Shown: positions 55,335 through 62,431 of the stretch, one piece after another
Numbering within the stretch: position 1 is the first letter of the stretch
How the letters are laid out: every line of letters starts with the position of its first letter
NCBI GenBank assembly: GCA_963833835.1
Contig: CAWHZI010000007.1
Span: 558,001-622,000 of the forward strand
DNA length: 64,000 bases
Direction of reading: 5' to 3'
DNA from: Bog-532 sp963833835
GTDB taxonomy: Bacteria > Actinomycetota > Actinomycetes > Streptosporangiales > Streptosporangiaceae
Made by a program: the position numbers and the translations under genes
Notes under the pieces: model-generated
The model's input: the letters and a program-made list of their open reading frames with translations, nothing else
Database searches by the model: none
What the model was told of the DNA's origin: nothing

Positions 55335-56828
55335 ATGGCCTTGGTGACCCCGGTCGACACCGTGCCGGTGGATCAGCTCGGCCGCGTGCACTTCGTTGGC
55401 ATCGGCGGCGCGGGCATGTCCGGGATCGCGCGGGTCATGCTGGCTCGCGGCGTCCCGGTCTCCGGGAGTGACGCCGGGTCGGCCCCCATGCTGGCCGAGC
55501 TGGCCGCGCTGGGCGCGGACGTGCACGCGGGACACGACGCCGCCCACCTGGGCCAGGCCGACACCGTGGTGGTGTCCAGCGCCATCCGGCCCAGCAACCC
55601 GGAGCTGGCCGCGGCGCGCGACCGCAACCTGCGCGTGCTGCCCCGGGCCGCCGCGCTGGCCTCGATCATGGTCGGCCGCCGGGCCACCGCGATCGCCGGC
55701 ACCCACGGCAAGACCACCACCACCTCGATGCTGACCACGATCCTGCGCGAGTGCGGGGCCGACCCCGGCTACGTGATCGGCGGCGTGCTGGCCGAGACCG
55801 GCCGGGGCGCCGAGGATGGCGGCGGGCCCGATCTCGTGGTGGAGGCGGACGAGAGCGACGGGTCGTTCCTCATGCTGTCGCCGTACGTGGCGGTGATCAC
55901 CAACGTCGAAGCCGACCACCTGGACAACTACTCCGGGCTGGACGAGATCCGGGCCGCGTTCGAGGCCTTCGCGCGCCGCATCACCCCCGGCGGCGCCCTG
56001 ATCACCTGCGCCGACGACGCCGGGGCCCAGGCGGTGGCCGAGGCGTCCCGGGCCCGGGACATCCGTGTCCGCAGCTACGGCGAGGCGGCGACCGCGGACT
56101 ACCGGGTATCCCAGTTCAGCCCGCGCGGGATGGGCAGCACGTTCGTGCTGACGGCTGGCCCCAGCGATGCTGGCCCCAACAGTGCTGGCCCTAACGGGCT
56201 GGACCCGTTCGAGAGCACGGTCACGGTCGCGGTCCCCGGCCGGCACAACGTGCTCAACGCGGCCGCGGCCATCGCTGCCGCCACCGAGCTGGGCGTGCCC
56301 GGCCCGCAGGCCGCCGCGGCACTGGCTGCCTACCGGGGCGCGCACCGCAGGATGGAGCCCAAGGGTGAGGCGGATGGGGTGCGGGTGCTGGACAGCTACG
56401 CGCACCACCCGACCGAGGTCGCGGCCGACCTGGCCGCGGCCCGGGACCTGGCCGACGGAGGCAGGGTGCTGGCGGTGTTCCAGCCGCACCTGTTCAGCCG
56501 GACCCGGATCTTCGCCACCGACTTCGGCGCCGCGCTGGGCCGGGCCGATGAGGCGGTTGTGCTGGACATCTACGCCGCCAGGGAAGACCCCGAGCCCGGC
56601 GTCACCGGCCAGCTGGTGGCGGACGCGGTCCCGGGCGGCCGGGGGCGTTTCCGGCCCGGCCCGCTGGCTGCGGTGCCGGCCGTGATCGCGGACCTGGCCA
56701 AGCCGGGTGACCTGGTGCTGACCATGGGCGCCGGCGACGTGACCACACTCGGCCCAGTGATCGTCGCGGCGCTGCGGGCCCGGGGCGCCGGGGCGCCGGG
56801 GCCAGCCGCGGAGGAGAGCAGCGGGTGA
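55335..56828 (+). CDS. murC: UDP-N-acetylmuramate-L-alanine ligase MurC
   Basis: MurC adds L-alanine to UDP-MurNAc, the first stem-peptide step. The 497-residue protein opens with VHFVGIGGAGMSGIARVMLA. It has the ATP loop AIAGTHGKTTTTSMLTTILR, EADESDGSFLMLSPYVAVIT, NVEADHLDNYSGLDEIRAAF, the ARY/AHR-type AYRGAHRRMEPKG and SYAHHPTEVAADLAAARDLA. A short duplication (AGPSDAGPNSAGPNG) sits in a loop near residue 276. ftsQ overlaps by GTGA. Confidence 0.96.
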   Translation: MALVTPVDTVPVDQLGRVHFVGIGGAGMSGIARVMLARGVPVSGSDAGSAPMLAELAALGADVHAGHDAAHLGQADTVVVSSAIRPSNPELAAARDRNLRVLPRAAALASIMVGRRATAIAGTHGKTTTTSMLTTILRECGADPGYVIGGVLAETGRGAEDGGGPDLVVEADESDGSFLMLSPYVAVITNVEADHLDNYSGLDEIRAAFEAFARRITPGGALITCADDAGAQAVAEASRARDIRVRSYGEAATADYRVSQFSPRGMGSTFVLTAGPSDAGPNSAGPNGLDPFESTVTVAVPGRHNVLNAAAAIAAATELGVPGPQAAAALAAYRGAHRRMEPKGEADGVRVLDSYAHHPTEVAADLAAARDLADGGRVLAVFQPHLFSRTRIFATDFGAALGRADEAVVLDIYAAREDPEPGVTGQLVADAVPGGRGRFRPGPLAAVPAVIADLAKPGDLVLTMGAGDVTTLGPVIVAALRARGAGAPGPAAEESSG

Positions 56829-57682
56829 CCAAACCACCGTGGCCGGGGAGCAAGCCTGGCTCCGCGCCGACGTCTGTCGCTGACCCGACCGCGCCAGCCG
56901 GGGCATCCGCTCCGGGTCGCGAGCGCCGGCCGGAAGAGCCCCGCGGCTCGGAGCAGCCGCCGCAGGAGTCGCCAGGCCGGTCGCGCAGCCCGTGGCGGAC
57001 CGCGTTCTTCGTGGTGGTGGCGATCGGCGTGGTGGCCGTGATCGCCTGGCTGGTGCTGGCGCCGAAGCTGCTGGTGGTCCGGTCCATCGTGGTCAGCGGC
57101 AACCACCTGGTGTCGGTCAGCCAGGTCCGGGCGGCGGCCGGCATTGTCCCGAAGACCCAGATGCTCCACGTCGACACCTCGGCCGCGGCCGGCCGGGTCG
57201 AAGGGATCAACCAGATCCAGTCGGCCACGGTGAGCAAGTCGTGGCCGAACCGCATCGTCATCACCGTGCACGAACGGACCCCGGCGCTGGCCGTGGCGTC
57301 CGGCCTGGCCCAGGGGACCGAGGCTGACGGCTACGACCTGGTCGACAAGGCCGGGGTGGTGGTCCGGTCGGTCAAGACCCGCCCGGCGGGCATGCCGGTC
57401 TTCCAGACGTCGACGGCAGCCAGCTCGCTACGGGGCAACCCGGCGGTGGGGGCCGCGGTCACGGTGCTGCACGAACTGCCCGCGTCGCTGGCGCGAGCGG
57501 TGAGCACGGTCTCGGCCACTGACGCGGACAACGTCAGGATCGGGCTATCCAACGGGGTGACGATCGTGTGGGGTGACACCAGCCGGGCCCAGCAGAAAAG
57601 CACCGAGATTACGGTCCTGATGCGGACGACCCACGTGAGCTATTACGACGTCAGTGCGCCGGGAAGCGCGGTGAGCAAGTGA
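56825..57682 (+). CDS. ftsQ: Cell-division protein FtsQ
   Basis: FtsQ is a bitopic scaffold of the divisome. It has a Pro/Ala/Arg-rich cytoplasmic N-terminus of about 55 residues, one membrane helix (AFFVVVAIGVVAVIAWLVLA), then the POTRA domain (LVVRSIVVSGNHLVSVSQVR, SATVSKSWPNRIVITVHERT) and the beta domain (YDLVDKAGVVVRSV). The length of 285 residues is usual. ftsZ follows after about 350 non-coding bases. Confidence 0.94.
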   Translation: MTKPPWPGSKPGSAPTSVADPTAPAGASAPGRERRPEEPRGSEQPPQESPGRSRSPWRTAFFVVVAIGVVAVIAWLVLAPKLLVVRSIVVSGNHLVSVSQVRAAAGIVPKTQMLHVDTSAAAGRVEGINQIQSATVSKSWPNRIVITVHERTPALAVASGLAQGTEADGYDLVDKAGVVVRSVKTRPAGMPVFQTSTAASSLRGNPAVGAAVTVLHELPASLARAVSTVSATDADNVRIGLSNGVTIVWGDTSRAQQKSTEITVLMRTTHVSYYDVSAPGSAVSK

Positions 57683-58034
57683 TATCCGGTGCGGAGCACT
57701 CGAGCGGGACCGTCCGGCAGATCCCGGAGCGAACCCTGGACAAGTGGTGCACGACACGCCGCCGGCCCATCCGCGTGGTTAGTTGACCCTGGTGACCTGC
57801 GACCCTACTGTCCCTAGCAATTGCCGGGCAGACAAAACTCTAAATCTCAACCTGAAGGTGAAACCTGATGGCGAGGCCAGCTGGTGAACACCAAAACGGC
57901 CAATGCCAAAGGCGGCGAATTCCGCGTCGCGGCCCGGGTTTCCCTAGTCCAGCGCCAGTCCAGCGCCATGATCGGCCGGAATTGGCGTCCGGGGACGCAG
58001 CAGAGTTATTAACGAGCGGAAAGGTACCCTCCTC
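57683..58034. other. 350-base ftsZ promoter region
   Basis: No gene is supported: the small plus-strand frame at 57868-58116 shows no domain and runs into ftsZ in a different frame. The region is less GC-rich between 57820 and 58030, and AACCTGAAGGTGAAACCTG near 57850-57869 contains an imperfect repeat of the kind seen before ftsZ in other actinobacteria. Separate ftsZ promoters here would be usual. GGAAAGG just before the GTG is the ribosome-binding site. Confidence 0.5.
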
Positions 58035-59603
58035 GTGGCAGCACCGCAGAACTACCTGGCGGTCATCAAGGTCGTCGGAATCGGCGGCGGTGGCGTTAAT
58101 GCCGTTAATCGAATGATCGAAGAGGGGCTCAAGGGCGTCGAGTTCATCGCGATCAACACGGACGCGCAAGCGCTGCTGATGAGCGATGCCGACGTCAAGC
58201 TGGACGTGGGCCGGGAACTCACCCGCGGCCTGGGGGCCGGAGCCAACCCCGACGTCGGCGCCAAGGCGGCCGAAGACCACCGCGAAGAGATCGAAGAGGT
58301 GCTCAAGGGCGCCGACATGGTCTTCGTCACGGCGGGGGAGGGTGGCGGCACCGGCACCGGCGGCGCGCCGGTGGTGGCCAACGTGGCCCGCTCGCTCGGC
58401 GCGCTGACCATAGGGGTGGTGACCCGCCCGTTCGGTTTCGAGGGCAAGCGCCGCGCCGTCCAGGCCGAGGCCGGGATCGAGCGGCTGCGCAGCGAGGTCG
58501 ACACGCTGATCGTGATCCCGAACGACCGGCTGCTGTCCATCTCCGACCGGCACGTCAGCGTGCTCGACGCGTTCAAGGCCGCCGACCAGGTGCTCCTGTC
58601 CGGTGTTCAGGGCATTACCGACCTGATCACCACGCCGGGCCTGATCAACCTGGACTTCGCCGATGTGAAATCGGTCATGTCCGGCGCGGGTTCGGCCCTC
58701 ATGGGGATCGGTTCCTCGCGCGGCGACGACCGGGCCGTGGCCGCGGCCGAGATGGCCATCTCCAGCCCCCTGCTCGAGGCCAGCATCGACGGCGCGCACG
58801 GGGTGCTGCTGTCGATCCAGGGTGGTTCCGACCTGGGGCTGTTCGAGATCAACGAGGCGGCCCAGCTGGTTTCCAACTCGGCCGCAGTGGACGCCAACAT
58901 CATCTTCGGTGCGGTCATCGACGACGCCCTCGGCGACGAGGTGCGGGTGACCGTGATCGCGGCCGGGTTCGACGAGAACCAGATGGGGTACTCCGCGCCC
59001 GCCGTCGGCGGTCTCAACACCGCAGTAACCAGCGAGCGTGCCCCCGCGCCCAGCCGGGAGAGCGCACCGCTCCGCCCGGGTAACGGGTCGTCGAGCCGGT
59101 CAGGCCCGACGCTCAGCAGCTACGCGACCACGCCAGTGGCGAGCAGCTACGTCGCCCCCACCCCCGCCCAGGGCAGCCCGGTCCAGGCCAGCCAGGCCAA
59201 GGCGGCCGAGCAGACCATGGCGTGGTCCGCCGCTGACGAGGCGGCCAGCGCGGTGACGGCCAACCCAGTGGCGGCGGGCAGCGTTAGCGAGGACGAGGAG
59301 CCGGCCGTCACGGCCAGCGACCTGGCGGGTGACAGCGCGGCGGAGACTGCGGACGCGACCGGCACGCCGGCCGAGGACGCGGCCGGTTCCGAGACGGCCA
59401 GCAGCGACGGCTCGGGCCACGACACCGGCGACCACGAGGCACCGGCCAGCAGCACGCCGTCTCAGGCCTCAGCCAGCTCCCGCGGTGCTGGCTCAAACAA
59501 CGGCAGCTCGACGGGGCGGACGTTCGACGTGGCCACCACCCGGCGGCGCCCGGTCATCTTCGAAGAAGATGACGACCTGGACGTGCCTGACTTCCTCAAG
59601 TGA
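58035..59603 (+). CDS. ftsZ: Cell-division GTPase FtsZ, long linker
   Basis: FtsZ polymerises at mid-cell to build the Z-ring. Residues 1-320 form the GTPase: VVGIGGGGVNAVNRMIEEGL, FVTAGEGGGTGTGGAPVVA (tubulin signature) and the T7 loop INLDFADVKSVM. The extreme C-terminus (RRPVIFEEDDDLDVPDFLK) is the SepF-binding peptide of actinobacterial FtsZ. Between them is a linker of about 180 residues rich in Ala/Ser/Thr/Glu/Asp. At 522 residues the protein is longer than the usual 390-470. SepF is encoded about 1 kb downstream. Confidence 0.97.
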   Translation: MAAPQNYLAVIKVVGIGGGGVNAVNRMIEEGLKGVEFIAINTDAQALLMSDADVKLDVGRELTRGLGAGANPDVGAKAAEDHREEIEEVLKGADMVFVTAGEGGGTGTGGAPVVANVARSLGALTIGVVTRPFGFEGKRRAVQAEAGIERLRSEVDTLIVIPNDRLLSISDRHVSVLDAFKAADQVLLSGVQGITDLITTPGLINLDFADVKSVMSGAGSALMGIGSSRGDDRAVAAAEMAISSPLLEASIDGAHGVLLSIQGGSDLGLFEINEAAQLVSNSAAVDANIIFGAVIDDALGDEVRVTVIAAGFDENQMGYSAPAVGGLNTAVTSERAPAPSRESAPLRPGNGSSSRSGPTLSSYATTPVASSYVAPTPAQGSPVQASQAKAAEQTMAWSAADEAASAVTANPVAAGSVSEDEEPAVTASDLAGDSAAETADATGTPAEDAAGSETASSDGSGHDTGDHEAPASSTPSQASASSRGAGSNNGSSTGRTFDVATTRRRPVIFEEDDDLDVPDFLK

Positions 59604-59616
59604 CCGACGGCCCCCG

Positions 59617-60387
59617 GTGAGCGAAGACCCAGAAGCTCGCCGGGACGGGCTGGCGGACCGGCTGGCACGCGTCTGGCAGCGGATCGACGCCGCCTGCGTG
59701 GCGGCCGGCCGGTCGCGGGACGAGATCACGCTGATCGCGGTGACCAAGACGTGGCCCGCGTCCGACGTCCGGCTGCTGTACGAACTCGGCCAGCGGGACT
59801 TCGGGGAGAACCGCGACCAGGAGGCGGCGCCCAAGGCTGCCGCCTGCGCGGACCTGGACCTGCGCTGGCACTTCGTCGGCCAGCTGCAGTCCAACAAGGT
59901 GGCCAGCGTCACGAGCTACGCCGACGTCATCCACTCCGTGGACCGGCTGCGCCTGGTCCGTGCGCTAGGCCAGGCGGCCCGGCGGCGGCAGCGGGAGATC
60001 ACCGCCCTGATCCAGGTCAGCCTGGAAGGCCAGGAGGGCGACCCGGGCCGGGGCGGTGCTCCGCTCAGCGAGGTCACCGGCCTGGCCGAAGCCATCGTCG
60101 GCCAGGCGAACGAGGCGAACGAGGCAAACGAGACAAAAGACACGGGCGAGCCCGCCGGAGGCCTGCGGCTGGGCGGGGTGATGGCGGTCGCGCCGCTCGG
60201 GGTCCCAGCCGCTGACGCGTTCGCCGGGCTGGCGGCCTGCTCGGCCGCAGTACGGACGGTCAGACCGGGGGCAACGATGATTTCGGCGGGCATGAGCGGT
60301 GATTTGGAGGAGGCTGTCGTGGCTGGTGCGACACACCTGCGAATTGGTACGGCGTTGCTCGGCGATCGGAGGCTGCCTGTCATGTAA
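59617..60387 (+). CDS. PLP homeostasis protein (YggS/PROSC family)
   Basis: A pyridoxal-phosphate-binding TIM-barrel protein of 256 residues. The PLP Lys is in EITLIAVTKTWPASDVRLLY. Next are GQRDFGENRDQEAAPKA, WHFVGQLQSNKVASV, and the phosphate-binding MISAGMSGDLEEAVVAGATH. A short repeat (NEANEANETKD), encoded by 9-base tandem units, is inserted before the LGGVMAVAP block. In most relatives a laccase-domain (PgeF/YfiH) gene separates ftsZ from this one; here only 13 bases do. Confidence 0.93.
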   Translation: MSEDPEARRDGLADRLARVWQRIDAACVAAGRSRDEITLIAVTKTWPASDVRLLYELGQRDFGENRDQEAAPKAAACADLDLRWHFVGQLQSNKVASVTSYADVIHSVDRLRLVRALGQAARRRQREITALIQVSLEGQEGDPGRGGAPLSEVTGLAEAIVGQANEANEANETKDTGEPAGGLRLGGVMAVAPLGVPAADAFAGLAACSAAVRTVRPGATMISAGMSGDLEEAVVAGATHLRIGTALLGDRRLPVM

Positions 60388-60534
60388 TGTCCCTCGCGTG
60401 AGCCTTCAATGGGCTCACGGGCACGGCAGCGTGCGGGAATGGATTCGCAGTCGGAGTTGCGGGGAGTTCCGGAAGATAGACCTTCCGGATCTAGCGCGGG
60501 GGGCTGCCAGACAGGCACGACGGAGGACTGACGG

Positions 60535-61038
60535 ATGGCCAGCGCAATGCGCAAAATGGCGGTCTACCTCGGCCTCGTGGAGGACGATCACCGCTACCAA
60601 GACGGGTACGAGTCGTACGAAGAGTACGAGGAGTACGAGGAACAGCCTGATCGCCTCGACGGCCCGGAAGATCTCGATGGGCAGCCAGGGCCAGGCCCGG
60701 GGCAGAACGGCTTCCTAGGGGCGCCGGTGCGCCAGGAGGGTGCCCGTCAGGTGACCGACCTCGCGCGGATCACGACGCTGCACCCTCGCACCTACAATGA
60801 AGCACGTACCATTGGGGAACACTTCCGCGAGGGAATCCCCGTCATCATGAACCTGACCGAGATGGTCGACAGTGACGCCAAGCGTCTGGTCGACTTCGCG
60901 GCAGGCCTGATCTTCGGACTCCATGGGAGCATCGAGCGGGTGACCAACAAGGTCTTCCTGCTGTCTCCCGTGAACGTCGACGTGACGGCAGAGGACAAGG
61001 CTCGCATCGCGGAACGTGGCTTCTTCAACCAGAGCTAG
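60535..61038 (+). CDS. sepF: Cell-division protein SepF
   Basis: SepF anchors FtsZ to the membrane in actinobacteria, which lack FtsA. The N-terminal amphipathic helix is MRKMAVYLGLVEDD. A Tyr/Glu-rich linker follows (YESYEEYEEYEEQ). The DUF552 core includes TLHPRTYNEARTIGEHFREG, DSDAKRLVDFAAGLIFGLHG and VFLLSPVNVDVTAEDKARIA. The ATG at 60535 has a GGAGG about eight bases upstream. Operon with yggT and divIVA. Confidence 0.96.
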   Translation: MASAMRKMAVYLGLVEDDHRYQDGYESYEEYEEYEEQPDRLDGPEDLDGQPGPGPGQNGFLGAPVRQEGARQVTDLARITTLHPRTYNEARTIGEHFREGIPVIMNLTEMVDSDAKRLVDFAAGLIFGLHGSIERVTNKVFLLSPVNVDVTAEDKARIAERGFFNQS

Positions 61039-61113
61039 CGACTACCAGTGACGGTGTGATGCGGACCAGCTACAGAGCTGCCGGCGGCGCGAAGCCCGGA
61101 CCAGGGGCCGGCC

Positions 61114-61401
61114 ATGGGCATCCTTAAAGTTGTCCTGTACTACGTGCTGACCATCTATCTGGTCATCCTCATCGCGCGCATGGTCGTCACCTGGATCCAG
61201 ATGTTCGCGCGGCAGTGGGTGCCCAGGGGGGTCATCCTGATCATCGCCGAGGGCATCTTCACTGCCACAGATCCACCACTAAAATTTCTACGTCGCTACA
61301 TACGCCCCCTGCGCATAGGTACAGTAGCCATTGATCTCAGCTTCATGGTGCTGTTCATCGTGATCCTGGTCCTGCTCGATGTAGCAGTGCCGAGGATCTG
61401 A
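61114..61401 (+). CDS. YggT-family membrane protein
   Basis: A 95-residue membrane protein with two helices (VLYYVLTIYLVILIARMVVT and LSFMVLFIVILVLLDVAV) and the conserved TDPPLKFLRRYIRP between them. Always found between sepF and divIVA in actinobacteria and linked to division and osmotic adaptation, though its exact role is unclear. The middle (61258-61330) is AT-richer than its surroundings. Confidence 0.93.
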   Translation: MGILKVVLYYVLTIYLVILIARMVVTWIQMFARQWVPRGVILIIAEGIFTATDPPLKFLRRYIRPLRIGTVAIDLSFMVLFIVILVLLDVAVPRI

Positions 61402-61447
61402 TGGGGTACCGTCTTGAGATCACAGCCAAGCGCGCCGAGGAGACATA

Positions 61448-62299
61448 ATGCCGCTGACGCCCGCGGATGTGCGGAATAAGCAGTTCAGTACGACCCGGCT
61501 CAGGCCCGGCTACGACGAGGAAGAGGTTGACGCCTTCCTCGACGAGGTCGAGGCCGAGCTCGACCGGCTTATCCAGGAGAACGAAGAGCTCCGGGCGAAG
61601 CTGGCTGAGAGCCTGCGGGGAGGCAAGTCTTCTGTTCCCGCGCTGAGCTCACCGCTAGCGGAAACCAAGATGGACATGATGCCTCCGGAGCCACCGCAGC
61701 GGCCAGAGCCGCCGCAACGGCAGCCCGAGCCGGTCATGATGGGCTCGATGCAGCCGGCCGAGGACAACATGGACACGGCCGCCCGCGTCCTGTCCCTGGC
61801 TCAGCAGACAGCCGACCAGGCCATCGCCGACGCCCGCCGCGAGGCGGACGAGACGCTGGGTCGCGCCCGCCGCGAGGCGGACGAGGTGCTGACCAAGGCG
61901 CGCCGCCAGGCCGAGCAGATCACCGGCGACGCCCGGGCCCGGGCCGAGAGCCTCGAGCGAGACGCTCAGGAACGGCACCGTCAGGCCATGGGTTCCCTGG
62001 TCCAGCAGCGCGAGGAGCTTGAGCGCCGGGTCGACGACCTGCGGGCATTCGAGCGTGAGTACCGCAGCAGGCTGAAGGCGTACCTGGAAGGTCAGCTCCG
62101 CGACCTAGAGGCGGGCGTGACCGACAGCGGTGCGTTCCCGACCATGGGTTCCACGCCGCAGCCGGCCATCCCGGCCGGTCTCGGCCAGCCGAACCCGCGG
62201 AACGGCGCTCAGCCGACCGGTCAGTACGCGGTGCCCGAGGTTGTCCAGCACGCAGGTAGCTTCCACGGCGACAATGCTCCGGCGCACGACCGCCGCTAA
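61448..62299 (+). CDS. divIVA: Polar growth protein DivIVA/Wag31
   Basis: DivIVA binds curved membrane at poles and new septa and recruits the cell-wall growth machinery. The N-terminal membrane-binding domain is PLTPADVRNKQFSTTRLRPG, then DEEEVDAFLDEVEAELDRLI. A Pro/Gln/Met-rich linker follows, then a long coiled coil (ADARREADETLGRARREADE and LVQQREELERRVDDLRAFER). The C-terminal 60 residues are Gly/Pro/Gln-rich. The length of 283 residues is typical. A strong intrinsic terminator follows. Confidence 0.97.
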   Translation: MPLTPADVRNKQFSTTRLRPGYDEEEVDAFLDEVEAELDRLIQENEELRAKLAESLRGGKSSVPALSSPLAETKMDMMPPEPPQRPEPPQRQPEPVMMGSMQPAEDNMDTAARVLSLAQQTADQAIADARREADETLGRARREADEVLTKARRQAEQITGDARARAESLERDAQERHRQAMGSLVQQREELERRVDDLRAFEREYRSRLKAYLEGQLRDLEAGVTDSGAFPTMGSTPQPAIPAGLGQPNPRNGAQPTGQYAVPEVVQHAGSFHGDNAPAHDRR

Positions 62300-62306
62300 G
62301 CTCCAC

Positions 62307-62354
62307 CCCCGCAGCCCGGCTGTGAACGCCAGCCGGGCTGCGGGGATTTTTTTT
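62307..62354 (+). terminator. Strong intrinsic terminator after divIVA
   Basis: A perfect 15-bp stem (CCCCGCAGCCCGGCT with AGCCGGGCTGCGGGG) and nine-base loop are followed by ATTTTTTTTG. This closes the dcw-to-divIVA transcription unit on the plus strand. Confidence 0.95.
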
Positions 62355-62431
62355 GTCCACTTGGAGCGGCGTCGCCTGGGGCGCTGTGACGACGAGGGCG
62401 GCTGGAGGCCGCGCGTTCGGGGAGAACGCCT

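Noticed and set aside
57868..58116. Small plus-strand frame before ftsZ
   Set aside because: Runs into ftsZ out of frame, no recognisable sequence, probably leader RNA of ftsZ.
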